A DNA stretch of 64,000 nucleotides from Durusdinium trenchii (Eukaryota > Sar > Dinophyceae > Suessiales > Symbiodiniaceae). Where the stretch lies: positions 247,720 to 311,719 of the forward strand of contig CAXAMN010021362.1 of assembly GCA_963970005.1 (NCBI GenBank). The letters are read 5' to 3'. Below are positions 1 through 12,526 of this stretch, piece after piece; positions within the stretch are counted from its first letter, which is position 1; each line of letters starts with the position of its first letter. The notes below the pieces were generated by a model that searched no databases, was not told the DNA's origin, and saw only the letters and a program-made list of their open reading frames with translations. The position numbers and the translations under genes are program-made.

Positions 1-3000
1 GGTCGCCGTTCCGGTCGCCTTGTTGGGCACAGCTGGGCCGCCGCCGCTCGGAGAGGAAGAGTCAGAAGGGGGCCAGGGGTGGAGCCAGCGCCCGTTTCCC
101 CACTGGAAGTGGATGGTGGATGGCCCCGAAAGGAAGACTACTTTCCTCCACTTGGAGTGGACTTACCCTACCAGGGCTATAACTCCACCGTATGCCAGCT
201 GGTGCAACAGGGAATGAGATGGAATGGGGAATGAGGAAAAATAGCCGCAGCCTGCCTCCTGGCCCACCCTCATTCTCCACTGGGAGTGGCAGTGCTCCAA
301 GTCCCAAATGTTTGTGGGGGCCCTCCAAAATAGCACAGAGCACCTGAAAAGGATTCAGCACAGTGCTCTTGAGGCTGGTGGAACTTGAGATGATGCACAA
401 TGATGCTTTCAATGAGCGTATGCCACAATGTAGCACAAGGTCACCAGGGTGTTCACTTTCAGACGACGTGCTCCTTGATACTGGTACTTCATCATGTTCC
501 ACCTCGTTGTCCCACCAAACCAGTGGTTTTGAACCCTACAGCCCTGCTACATACCATGACATAGTTAACCTGGAGCTTGCAATGGATTGAGCATTTACTG
601 CTTGTTTTCAAACTATGAATCTGATCAATTCCTGAAATATGAAATGAGAAAACACAATTTAGGAGAATATCATAAATGTATATTAGAAGTTGCCTGGAAC
701 TGGGGCTGGAGACTCAGCCCCACACTGAGGTGCTGCAGCCGCAGCGTTGTTGGCTCCAGTTGTGCGGCCGCAGGCACGCCCTGTCGGCAGGTGGCTGTTA
801 CAAATGTCCGTGCATGACTCTGTATACCACAGGGCTCCAATCACCTCCTGGCCGAGACGATGTTCAGATATGTCAGATCGATGATATGTTCTTGAGTTGT
901 AAGCTGCAAGACCATTTCTTACTTAGTTGTACTCATTTGTTACTCTGAACATGGAACAGTGACGAGAAAGATCCCAAAGCTCCTGCACACGCAGGGGACC
1001 TGTGCGGTTCTTGTGCTGTTCTAATTCAAGCTGGTTGTAGAAGTGAACCTCCATTAATCGGTGTGTCAATCCCTTCTGTACGGCTTGGTTGCTTGGCATT
1101 TTGCCTTTTGGCGGGCAGAAAAAGAGCCTGTGACGGAAGGTGAATCTACTTGCGCATATTTGGTAAGGTCCGCAAGGAATGTACCCAGACATCTATCTAG
1201 CTACCAGAAGCTTTTGGGGCTAGAGGTAGAGGCTTTACAAGATACAAAGTTTATCATTGGACGGCTTGGCTGGCCATTGTAGATGGTGGGACCCCAGTGG
1301 GGCGAGCGGGTCAGCACCAAGCACACCATGATTCATGTTGCAAACAGGATGACTCCTATTGCTAGCTGCTTCCAGGGGCTATCTTGCATTCAGGGCCTTG
1401 TTGAGTACTGTTTTGACTGCCTCACTGTTGGCATTCGGTGACGACAGGCCGTCCCGCCGACCGTCCCGGTCCAGGCGGTCCACGCGGTCGCCTCGGCGGG
1501 CGAGATTCCTTGGGGGGAGCCGAAGCGCGCGAAGACCTCCTTGGCGTCGCTGCGGTTGAGAAAGGTGGTCGATGGAAGTCGGGGAGCAGCTGAGGACGGG
1601 AAGCCTCAGATGCTTAATAATAGTTTGTGTTTGATTTTTGCTTTGGGGAGTGCCGGATTTGTTCCATCAGCTGTTTTGGGAGATGTGTGCTCATATAAAT
1701 TAATGCAGAGGTGCAAGGAACACTAACAGAGCTGTGAGTCTGTGAAGGAAGAATTGGACATTTGCAGTTTATCCAACCCAACGGCTCAGACCTCAGACCA
1801 CACCCTTCTAGAAGCCAAGCCCCAGTTTCATGGCACGCCTATATACCTGTTCTCCTCCTCTACCAGGTACCAAATGCCTGTCCGTCAGTCTGCTCAGTCC
1901 GCCAACCCTCGCTCCGCCAACCGGGTCGTTCCGGCACCGAGGCTCCTGGCCGATGAGTTCACCCGCGCCTTTCAGCGCACGCAGTGGGGCGTCAACGGCC
2001 GCGTGGAGCCGAAGTTCTTCGATGACAACTTCGTGTTCCGCCACCTGGGCTGGTCGTTTTTTCCTGCTGAAAGGCACTGTGCTTCAGCTGGGATGTTTGG
2101 GTTATAGCAGATTCAATATGATGGAATTGCATAGGGGGTTGTTCATTTTCAAGGTACGGTGTGGTCTTCAAATTCCAAGAGTGGTGATAAAAGTTAAGTT
2201 GCATATAATTATCATGCTTTGTTTGACTGTATTGTTCTGTTTGGATTGATATTATGTGAAGGGGTTTGACCTCTTAGATCTATGTGTTAAGTTCACTTGG
2301 CAAGCCAGCGAACAACATTGAGAGGGAGAGAGAGAGGTCAAACACACCACGGAGGGACTTTCATTCAAAACACTGAGTTAGAGTGCCCGCATCCTCGTGT
2401 TGGCATTCAATCAATTTGGATAGTTTGGATGTTGGTGTGGCTTCGTATCTTTTTGCTTGTGTTGGCTGTTGACATCGTTGATCCTTTGTCGCCTGAGAGC
2501 AAGTGAGGCGACCCAGACGTGACCACCAATGGCATTCAAGCGTATTCCAAAGGCACCTGAGTCTGATCTCATATGGCCGCTTTGCTGTTTGGAGTAGGTT
2601 TGCGGCAGGTGTGAAAATTTGTTTGCAAGACCTTTGCAGCAAGTTGCGGGTGGATCAGATTGGAAGGCTCGAATACTTTGGGGGTGTCGTATTTACCTGT
2701 AAGTAACAGTCGGTCAACAAGCACATCACTATATAGGCCTGCGGCGATGGAACACACTGGGCATCATCATCCCCTCATATCCACTCATAAGGCATCATCC
2801 ATTGGGCGCCCTTGGGCCCACGGAATAGGATACACGATGGATACACCATGATACGTGTTTGACCAAGGCACCGGAGCGGTGCTCTCCAACTGCCAGGCGG
2901 ATGCCATTGCTGCTCGGCACCAGATGGCTGGCTGGTAGTGTAAGATTCCCCGAAGACAACCAACCAACCATGGCCTTTTGGGTGGGAATGACAACCAGGT

Positions 3001-4224
3001 CCAACGATGTGCAGCTGGGCGTTGGACCGGTGGACCCGGAGCTGGGAAGCGGGTACCGCTTCGCCGAGGACGTGCAGCTCTTCGAGCCAGATCGCTTCGC
3101 CATCCGCTGGCGCATCGCGGGGACGGCCAACGTGCCCTTTCCCGGGCTGAGGATTAAGCCCTACATTGTGACCTGGCAGTCCACGCGGTGCGGCCATCAG
3201 ATTGAATAGATGATGTTTCATTGAATTAGGTATATAGAGATGGTAATTTGTTGGTATGAACTCCAGGGCTAGAACGAGAGAAGATGTCGGATGATAGAGG
3301 AATCGAGGGCAGGATGGGTGTGTTTTTGAGAACATCATGTCAAGGTTTTGACCGCTAAAAGTTAGGATATCGGAGAGGAATGCGTGACAAATGCTTGATG
3401 GAAACAGGGGATAAGCACTGCCTTGAGTGGCCTTAGCTCTATTCTTCACTACTCCGGCCCCAGCAGCCTCGCGGTCCCAGGTCACCAGCACCTTCACGGT
3501 GAACTCGCAGGGCCTCGTGGACTCGGAGACTGATGCTTGGAGGGTCCACGCGTGGTGGAAGACGGGACGAAGCGGCGAGTCAGGAGTCATGAGGGCCTGT
3601 TGGGGCCGGCCGTCACGGGATCCTGGAAGCCACTGATGTGGCTTTGGGGGTTGAGGTTTCCGCCTGTGGCGGTGGTGGGGAGTTGCGGCAATGGTGGCAG
3701 TATATAGCAGTATAGGATATAGATGGATAGAGTATGTCTGACAGACACATATAGTTCTACAGTCCCATGGCGCATGAGGAGTGCATTGCAGATGCCATGC
3801 TAGCTCCTTGTGGGTAGCAGGGTAGCTTTAGACTTTGGCTGTTCAGATGCTTGGATCGGCTGACTTCCACCTGAAAGGCATGCACATTTAGACAGGAACA
3901 TATGGTTCAACAACCGCTTGAACCTTACTTCATCGCCTCAAATTCAAAGAAAAACTGGTTCTTTCATGTTCTTTAGAGTTCAAACAAGGGTGCCCCAAAA
4001 ACACTTGGAACAACCTTTGAAGCTACTTGCATTACTTCCTTTGGACACATTTGCTGCAAAACTCGAGATGAAAACCATACCATATCCACTCCACCCCTCC
4101 ATCCACCCCTCCATCCGAGGATAGTTTCTCGATCCCCACCTGGGATCTGCTGCTCTCCGCCGTGGCTCCCTGGCTGCCCGGCCTGGCGCCGCCGGAGCCG
4201 CCGGTGCAGTCGCCCTATGCCTAG
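1..4224 (+). CDS. NTF2-like (DUF2358-type) protein, 5' partial, multi-exon
   Basis: Proposed exons: before 1 to about 55-60, 1448-1564, 1889 (or 1898)-2052, 2999-3167, 3481-3531 and 4120-4224, ending in TAG. Phases close exactly: the Trp codon split at 2052/2999 joins FVFRHLG to SNDVQLG. Frames were chosen by G/C-rich third positions. Segments in order: a basic N-terminal stretch (possible targeting region), LADEFTRAFQRTQWG then EPKFFDDNFVF, later RFAIRWRIAGTANV, PGLRIKPYI, and FSIPTWDLLLSAVAPWL near the end. This order (helix, FxDDxxF, W-rich strand, KPY, FSIPxWDxLLS) matches my recollection of the plant and algal DUF2358 family, an NTF2-like cone fold often plastid-targeted; no catalytic role is known to me. 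The intron 3532-4119 appears to start with GA; a GT donor after 3540 is an in-frame alternative. The first exon and start codon lie outside the window. Confidence 0.6.
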
Positions 4225-5468
4225 CGGCCTAGCTCGGTGGGACGGGACGGGGGGATGACGTGGAAACAGGTGTTTGGGGGTGGGGGTATGGGGAGGAACC
4301 GAGGATTGGGTGATGAGATGAGGATGAGTCGGTCGATGTGGGGAGAGGGTATCATATCACCAGAATGCATCACGAAGCACTAGATTGTCCGTTGACCTCG
4401 GCAGGCGGTCACAAAGAGAGCATGTAACCAGACCCATGAATGTGTATATGCACATAGCTTAAGATTTTAGAAGGATCTCCTTTGCCAAGGCCAAAACATG
4501 CCAAAACCGAAGCTATCCACTCTTTGTTTATTCCCCTGTGAGCTTGCGCCACTCCTTGCCAGGGCCGAAGAAGCTATGGATGGAACGCGAAAGAGGCCAG
4601 CTCAAGAAAAGAACAGAGCGCATCGGAGGTGCCAGCAATATGCTTTGCACTACTGAACTACTTGGTCTTAGTCCCCGTTGGTGCAATTCCAGTTGCTAAA
4701 CAAGAATCAGAAGGGGTGCGTTGTGATTGCATATCAACATACCAACTGCACGGTGTGATTCACTTAAGTTACACAACTATGCGAGTCTTGATGCTCAATT
4801 TGTTTTTGCACGTTGCACCCATGGACCCATGGTTCATTTAGGCTCACCTTATCGAATCCTTGTATGGAGGAGAGAGTGCACAAAGGCGGGAAAGTTTATC
4901 GGATTTTGTGAATACCGGCAACTCAGAATATAGTCACTAGATTTCATCCAGCTGGCAGCACTCCCTTTGGCTCAAACTGCGATATGCGGCGTGCCAAGCT
5001 ATCTGGACAAACCTGGTCCTGCAACTTTGATCATTCACAACATTTCAAATTTTGACAATTCGCAACGCGTTGGAAACATGGAGCCAAAGCCCGTAGGCCA
5101 CCAATGTTTGAAATAGCAGGCGTTGTCCCAACACCTGCTGATTCTGAGAAAGTTGTATTTGATGTGGCAATTTTGTGTGTTTTAAGTTTTGAAGGTGACT
5201 GGTGATCATGCAGGACTGGTGTGCATGTGGGCTGTGGGCTCATGAAGTTACACAAGCAAGTTTGGCCAAACTTTGTACCCAGAGTCACTTGTCCCTCGTG
5301 TCAGCTCTTGTTTTGGAGGAGTGAGGGCTTAGAGTCGAAAGATTGGATGAACGCCGGCGACTCAGACCTAGATGCACCAAAAGGCCTATATACAGTATAT
5401 AAAATAAGTGGACGGCTGTGAACTAATTGCGGGTTTACCATTGTTTTGCGGCCCCCGTGGAGCTTAAG
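4225..5468. other. Intergenic or intronic, nothing recognised
   Basis: After the stop at 4224 a G-rich stretch (about 4235-4340) follows. I see no exon-like G/C-third-position frame, no RNA gene and no tandem repeat up to the next exon candidate at 5469. Confidence 0.4.
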
Positions 5469-7221
5469 GATGCCGATCTCGTGGCCCGACCTCCGGGCAT
5501 CGGAGGCCTTCAAGTCGCGTCGGAACAAGGGTCAGGACCTCCTGTGTTGGTTCCACCTCACAAGAAAGTGTCAGCGGGTGCAGGAAGATGAAGTGCTCCA
5601 CCTCTACGGCCGGGCAGTTTGGCCCTCAGAGGATCCATTGTAAGACCAGAACATTCCAAACCTAAAGCTTTTGAAGGTCTGAGCAACCACGCCACAGCAA
5701 TTGTCAGTCACGGGCGGGTCCCAAAACGAAAGTGTGGGCACAAGGTGTGTTCGCAATAGGAGGAGAGCATGAGCATTCTCATGCGAGTTGCAGATGATTG
5801 TCAATCTCACCAACCGTATTCGGAAACTCTGACAAGGCTCTATGTTGGGTAAACAGCAAACCCCATTCAAGCAATTGACGTGGTGGGTGAGAATTCCAGG
5901 CCTTCAACCAGTGGCGTTTTTTGGAAATCATAGCATTTCAAGGCCTTTGAGGTTCCAACGTGTTGTTTTGGTGAGCAACTCGTCCCAACTCCAAGCTACT
6001 CTCGATCATCCAAATTTGGTTCTCTCACCGCCTTGGTTCAGTTGCGCGTGATCATTCAACAACCAGAGCTCGTCCAATTGTCATGAATTTGCAGGCAAGG
6101 AGCTCAGGCGAGAGGGACTTCTTGACAATTCATTACAATTCTGAGTTTCTGGAAATCTATCCGCTATGGCTGCAGCGAAGACTCAGCAGCTAGGCCGCTT
6201 GCCACTTTTGGAGAAGGTGTTGATCATCGTCCCACACTGAGATGGAGTTCAACTTTCAACATGAGTGTGCAGTACACTTTAGTGCACACTTCCTGAAACT
6301 CCATGAAACTCGCAGATGTGATACTAAAGATAAGGATGCGTTGAAGCAACGACTGAATGACTCTTGAAAGGCACGGGCTGGGTCCAGTGTCAACCTTCAA
6401 GATTTACATGTGCCTACTTGTGTTTGTTGAGACTGGTTATCCTCCGCCTCCACACGTTTGCAGTTGTTTCAGGAGCTGGCTGGCGACGTTCTTGTTTGTG
6501 CGAAACTGCCAGCGGATGCGCACGGAGTGCCAAGTTACGCTTGAGCTGGACTGCCCTGTTGCCGCATGTTTGACACAGTTTACTATGTGAAAGTGGAGGT
6601 GTTTGTCAGACAAATCATAAGATATTGGAAGATTTGAAGGATACATTCATTTTTGCTATTTGCTATCATTAGACCAAAATAGGAGGAGTTTTCCCAATAG
6701 CCCGTGACTCTGAACTTATTGGATCTTGTGGCAAGCTTTGTGCAAATGACTTGTGGAAGACACGCGGTTTCCAGGTGCGGTTTCCAGCTTTCCTCGACCA
6801 GTGCTTTCCAGGACAGCGAGAAGTCGGAGAAGACGGCGAGAATGCCAGCGACTCAGACTGGATCCATCAGGTTTGCTTTACTGTAGTAATACTTGCACGC
6901 TTGGATAACTATTGACAATTGAGTGATTGAGTCTTTTGCATGGTTATGTCCAACACCGGTCCTAGCAAGAGGAACTCCCTGAAAACTCCCGCCTCAATCC
7001 GCGGACCTTTTCAATCAGGCAAGGTGTGCTAGACCAGAGGTCGAGTGAAAAGCATGACATGCAACCTGCATCAAACTGCCATGACCAGCATGGCCCACCT
7101 CTGAGCTGCCCGCCACGTGCCCGCCGCGCGTGCAGGAGGATGTGCTGCAGCTCCAATGGCCCAGGGTCCCCAAGAAGTGCATCCGGATGGAACAACTGCA
7201 GGCGGATTGGACCGGACGGGG
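5469..7221 (+). CDS. Cluster of short plus-strand exons, function unknown
   Basis: Exon candidates with AG|G acceptors (except where noted) and usable donors: 5469-5530 (MPISWPDLRASEAFKSRRNK, GT), 5584-5613 (EDEVLHLYGR, GC), 6473-6557 (FLFVRNCQRMRTECQVTL, GT), 6812-6870 (DSEKSEKTARMPATQTGS, GT) and 7136-7221 (EDVLQLQWPRVPKKCIRM, GT). Each has clear G/C bias at third positions in the stated frame. Their phases do not all chain, so exons are missing, a frame is wrong, or more than one gene is present. No domain is recognised; the peptides are basic and hydrophilic. The 7136 exon is the most convincing (22 of 28 third positions G or C). Confidence 0.4.
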
Positions 7222-8369
7222 GTGTGGTGGGCTGTGGTTCCAAGACATGAGGCCCAAAAAGGATTGAAGCCAGAAGATTCATTCGAACCCGCTGATGGTC
7301 TAACCAGCCACATGAGGGCACCATCAGGCGTTTGCCACGTTAGCTATGCCAAGAGTGGAGCACCACACATCAGCTCACGAAGGTTTGGAGACTTGATGCT
7401 GTTACACCCCTTGCACCTTCACCGAACCACCAGGGTATGCCCAGGTAGGATTGGTTGGCGCTTAGAGAAATCTTCAGGCCAACCTCAATCGTGAAGTGGA
7501 GAATTAGATATGGATCCAGCTCATGGATCCATGGGAGATTTGCAGGATCGTCTATTGCTCAACTAACTGAGAGTCAGAGCCCGCTAGAAAACTACAGGAT
7601 AGTGAAATGATGTATAGAACATTATAGAACGGAATGTGCAGCGATAGTCAAACTATGTGAAACTATTCTACAATGGAAGATGCGCCTGATGCGCTCGGAT
7701 GTTCTACAGGAACAAACTCCAACTTCCATCCCCACCTACAAGGGCGTGCTGAATCCCACGCGTGTATGCCGTCATAGCTGGGAGAAACGCCAACATTGCA
7801 GGGAACAGTTCCCTGTGACACGAAGCAGTACATTGAACATCATTGAACTTTCCACCTGTGCATACCTGTGCGGCTTGTTGCTTTCCGGCTTGGTCCAGGG
7901 GAAGATTCATGACCGGAACCTTTGCCTCTCATTGGCCTGAGCCCACAGAAAGACAGAGAGGGTGACCATCATCAAGCTCAAGGAGGGGTCTAGTAACAAC
8001 ACATGTACAGCAACACTATGTAACACTTAATTGTATACCTGTTGCTGCCTTGTTTGAGTTCATGCTGTCTGGTCATGGGACATTAGAGGATTTCACTTCC
8101 CCTCCGCTAGGTTGCACCTCCAGGAGGCTGCGGAGAAGTTGCGATGAGGCCCGTACCGAAAGATCAAGCAGCAGCTTTGAGACTTGAAGAGCTTATACAT
8201 GCTTTTATATATACAATGTGGCAGATTAGATTGGTGCAAACAGGGAATTTGTGAATCGCAGGGTTCCAAGGACACATCAAGCGATTTCGATCAATGGCTG
8301 GAAGCAACAATCAGGTGGGACATGTCAGTCAGTTGCATGTGTTCTTTAGACTGACTTCGCCCGCCCGAA
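7222..8369. other. Gap with no firm exon
   Basis: Probably intron. One weak candidate is a short coding stretch around 8110-8140 (LHLQEAAEKLR, after a CTAG acceptor), which I could not connect to either side. No repeat or RNA gene was seen. Confidence 0.3.
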
Positions 8370-9480
8370 TCCATTGCTGAAAGTGTTGAGTGAGGCGGAG
8401 CCCTTTTCGGCTCAAAGAAAGCCGAGGGTGAAGCACACGAGGGAGAACCCGCTGAGAGCAAACGATTTCTAGGCCACTTACTTTGACACCACAAGAATAT
8501 ACAAGAATCACTGGCCCAATGTACGCCGGACCCCACACCACCTATTATATATTAGTACCCACAACCCCACCAGCAGGCAACAACCCCAAAATAACACATT
8601 TGTACTACTGATCCTCGAACCCAGCCCCCTGTCTCTCACGGTGACCGACTGACCTGCAAGCCAAACGGGTTCACTCCAGCATGGCCCTTTGCTCTGGACG
8701 AAAGGCCCACTCAAAGGCCACCCCCTCGGCATCACCGCACAGTGGTCCTCGGGAGGAGCACGACAAGGGCGGTGCCACCGGTCCTCCGAGGGAGGAACAA
8801 CCAAAAATGCCGGCAGAACTGGAAGGGCCGGAATGGATGCCTGGATGAAAACTAACGGCCCTCCGAAGGAGCAGAAGCATTCAGTCATAGAATGGAAGCT
8901 TGAATAATGGATTGCACGGATATATCGAGCACCATTTACGCAAGCCGCGGGATGTCGAATTTTGTTGCTGACCCGAGGAAGCAGAAGTGGCAGAGAGTGT
9001 TAGACGAACGCTGCAAGGAACTGAAGGCGCATTCTGAAGCCCTGATCGTGTGGTTGTTTCATTGGGCTGTTCAACACACAATGTTCTACATCAGTTCAAT
9101 GTAGACCAGCATAGGTAGCATGGAACGAGTTCCTCAAAACCATTTGAACCTAGTTACGGTTCTTGTAAAGGGCTTACACAGAAGTGTGTGGTTGGGAAAT
9201 GGGCTTCTATTTTGACCTTATCTCCCATCTCATTTTGATTTTGCACTCTAACCGTAACGCACCATGGTTGCATTATGTTGCATTTGTTTCAATCAAGTTG
9301 GGGCCGACAGTGGTTTAGAATCTTACATCATTTGACATTGAGAATGTAATAATGGATTTTGCGTGTTGTTTGATTTCTCGCCGCCCTTTGCTTGTGCCAA
9401 GCTTCACTGCTCAACCGGTGCCAAGCGGGCCGCAGGGTCAGGCGAAGTACCTGAAGGTTGACAAGGAGGTCCTCGAGCAG
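8370..9480 (+). CDS. Plus-strand exon cluster, hydrophilic protein of unknown function
   Basis: Exon candidates: about 8379-8470 (AEPFSAQRKPRVKHTREN), 8705-8848 (a Lys, Glu and Pro-rich segment with REEHDKGGATGPPREEQP, running to TGA), 8978-9047 (KWQRVLDERCKELKAHSEAL, GT donor at 9048) and 9402-9480 (FTAQPVPSGPQGQAKYLKVD, GT donor at 9481). The 8978 and 9402 exons are the firmest: both have open, third-position-G/C frames and exact splice signals. The 8705 segment may be a terminal exon, which would split the cluster into two genes. No family recognised. The intron between 9048 and 9401 holds nothing else visible. Confidence 0.4.
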
Positions 9481-11168
9481 GTCATTTCTGGAATTTTGCA
9501 TGCCCTCAGCAAAACTTTGTTTTGTTTGGCTGTTTGTTTGCTTTGTTGGCCTGCGAGGGTCAACTGCCTACAAACCTTGCAGTAACTTCAGGGCGAGGGT
9601 GTGATCGGCTGAGGAATCGAGGACCGAAGGGATCAATGCGAGGGCTGCCACTTGCTGGAACGATTCCGCATCGTGGATGACACCAAAAGACATGAGGGTG
9701 TCAAAAAGAAAGATGGGCATCAGGAGTGGGTGTGCTGCCGGTGCTTGGACTCTTGCAGTCCCCAACATGGGAAAGGACCCTATATTATTTCTGTATTGAA
9801 TTGGTGGCTGTTGGAAACTCAAGTTTTACGTTTAGAACGTCAACCTGATGGTGTTTGGTTTGGCGGAGGGCTTGCAGTTCAGCCATGGCCTTCCAATTTG
9901 TGCACTCCACCTTTCCTGAAGAAGCCTTTTGCATGCCAAAGTAGCCCCGTCTATGAGGCTTTGGCCCATTCCATGGGTTTCCCAACCTAATGGTCCCAAC
10001 TAGTCCACCCTATGTGTGCTCAAGCCCACTTGAGGGATCGGCGTTACTCTCCGAGCAAGGGACTATAGAGAGTCAGGCGTGTGCCTTTTTGCTTCGCAGC
10101 ACTGCATCCACTTTTGGCCCCCCTTCGGTGATTCCAGAGTTCTCGACCTTGAGTGATCCCAGAGTAGGCTGGCAGCTGATGACACTTTGATGTAACTTTG
10201 TTGTGTTTTGTTGAATTCCCCTGAAGACTGTCCAAAAACAATAGCCGACATAGTGTCAGGATTCCATGAACCATGTGAGGTCGTGAAAGGATGAACACTG
10301 CGTAAGTGGAGTGTGACACCCGCCTGCAGCGCTCAATGCAAACAGTTTGCAGATGCATATATATAATGCTATATATATAGTTATTATATATATAATGTTA
10401 TATACACATATATAGTTTATGTTGAGTATATAGATGTATACCGTATATATATAGAGAGGTTTGGAATGCATGCGTGTATTCCTGCCCCCTCCTTCTGGCC
10501 TTATTGATTCAAATCTCAGCCTCTATCCAGATTGGACGGCACATCATGGCACGGAAAACAATACCTCATGATGACTCATGAAACACCATGGCCTGTAATG
10601 TTCAACGTTCTATTTGTATGCCGGCCTTCCTTCAAGCGGTGCACATGAGCCCTTGCCAGGCTCTCCGGTACATAAACCACAATCACTCCGCACATAGAAG
10701 CCAAAGCGCTGGCCTCATGATTTGTGCCTGGCACTCGTTTTGAGGAAGTCATCAAAAGTCATGAGCCAAAAATGACACACTTGTCAGACCACACAATTCC
10801 TTGTCCAACGATCCGGTGGTGTGAGCAAGTGTAAGTTGCGCATGCAGAACAACAAGGAAACCATCAAAAAGTGATGAGAGGAAGATATGCACCGCGACAT
10901 GGAAGGTCATCACATTGCCGCAAGACACCAACTCCCCATGTGCCGTTTGGCCCACCCTATGCCCACTATTATGTTTCAGCCCAAGTGGTTGCAGAGTTCA
11001 ACATCCCCAAAGTGACGGTAGTCACGTCGTAGTCTTAACACCGCTGAGAAGCTGGATTCGCCTGACATTGGGTATATTGAGACAGACATCATCTATTCTA
11101 TATTTTTTTCATAATTTGTTTTTGTCTCGTGTGAACACGCATGTGCAAACATACATTCATAGTTTCAG
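9481..11168. other. Region without a firm gene; conflicting coding signals at 9.57-9.99 kb
   Basis: Between about 9570 and 9985 both strands are open. The minus strand reads FGVIHDAESFQQVAALAL with a GT donor just left of 9590, and KASSGKVECTNWKAMAELQ with a GT donor near 9845. The plus strand reads FRIVDDTKRHEGVKKKDGH. I could not decide between them. 10.2-11.1 kb holds an AT-rich simple repeat (listed separately) and no other feature that I can support. Confidence 0.35.
10356..10452. repeat. TA-rich simple repeat
   Basis: About 100 bp of interrupted TATATA tracts with embedded short palindromes. Similar shorter tracts occur near 12378-12392, 27877-27892, 37170-37182 and 40780-40812. Confidence 0.75.
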
Positions 11169-11170
11169 AG

Positions 11171-11808
11171 AGGCTCGAGTATCAAGCCTTTGCGGCCTTC
11201 AGTTTTATGCTAGATTTGAAGGAGGAATTTGATGATGAAATGGAACCGGGCGCAAACCAAGCCATCAAACTTGCTAACGCCCACTCCCTGTTTAGGCTTG
11301 GGGGTTCAATGTTACCAATGCATGGCCAACTACCAATGGATGGCCACCTGCCAATGCATGGCCACCTACATACATGTTAGATTAGTTATGTTTTACTATC
11401 CAAGGGTGAGATTTGTTGCAGCAAACCATGTTTTGTCATGTTTTGTCAAGATATGTCAACATCATATGCACGAACATGCATGGGAGCATGGTTACCTCAA
11501 ATCAGGGAGCGACGTAGGCAAGTTGGACGCGTTCGGGGTTCGTGTCTCCAACAATACGTCGTTTTCTTCAAGGGCTTTGATACATTGCAGTGCATGAGCA
11601 GCTTTAACCCTGAAAGAACTGATTCAGTTTCGTGTTGAAGTATGCACTGGTGAAAAATGGCTCGCCTTCGCTGTTTACGGCCTTTGCTTTCCACAGGAGG
11701 CAGGCTTGCGATTTGAAGTGGTGTTCAAAGAGCAGAGCGACCATCCCCCTTCCAACATCCAACAGGAGTGGGTTTGCATGACTGGTCGGGCACGATTCGT
11801 GTTTCTGG
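11171..11808 (+). CDS. Two plus-strand exons, unknown protein
   Basis: Exon 11171-11303 (RLEYQAFAAFSFMLDLKEEF, then an acidic stretch and NQAIKLANAHSLFRLG) ends at a GT donor; it could start at 11169. Exon 11697-11808 starts after CACAG|G, reads EAGLRFEVVFKEQSDHPP then EWVCMTGRARFVFL, and ends at a GT donor at 11809. Both show good third-position bias. The intron 11304-11696 contains CAATGCATGGCCA-type short repeats (11319-11368). No domain is recognised. They may belong with the exons at 12.5-12.9 kb. Confidence 0.4.
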
Positions 11809-11990
11809 GTTTGCATGTAGTTCTTCAACAGTTCCTGTGGGATTTTGCCAACAATTTCCAAACTTGCTTGCTACACTCACTTCATGTGTTCGTAAGATTT
11901 GACAGCAAGGAGACTGAAACAAACTCATGTAAGCATAGCAGTTGTACCACCTGTGCGCATGTTCTAAATACATTAATATATATAGTTTTT

Positions 11991-12230
11991 ATATACTTCA
12001 GGAGGAAATGTTTGGTAACCACTTCACTGGAGAATGTCATTGACACCACTTCTCTTTCCCAACGGAATTCTGGCGGATTAGTTTCCACCCCGAACAAAAC
12101 AATAATTTATATATACTTCAGGGCACTCTTCAGGAGGAAGAAAGTTCGGCAACAACTTCACTGGAGAATGTCATTGACATCACCTCTCTTTCCCAATGGA
12201 ATTCTGTCGGATTAGTTTTCACCCTGAACT
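11991..12230. repeat. Direct duplication, about 110 bp, two diverged copies
   Basis: Copies at about 11991-12097 and 12111-12230. Shared blocks include ATATACTTCAG, ACTTCACTGGAGAATGTCAT, TCTCTTTCCCAA, GGAATTCTG and GGATTAGTTT, in the same order, with substitutions and a small insertion in copy 2. Intronic or intergenic position. Confidence 0.8.
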
Positions 12231-12526
12231 AAATTGTAATACGGTATACTATGAATTTGCTTCGGAGTGGAAATAAGTCTGCCAGCATTCCACTGTGATC
12301 CCCTGTGGGATTCTAAGGGAAAAGGGTTGTACGTTATGTACTAACAAAAGTCTTACCTACCTTTGTCCTGGCTGTGTATATATATATATATATGTGCATG
12401 TTTGGTATCACTATGTTTTAAATTGTTTTAAAACACCGTGATCAAATTTGTCATTTGTCATTGTCATGCGGGAGCGCACCCTATGTTGGCTTCATTGGCA
12501 CGAGGTTTGGATTTTGCCTTCTCCAG

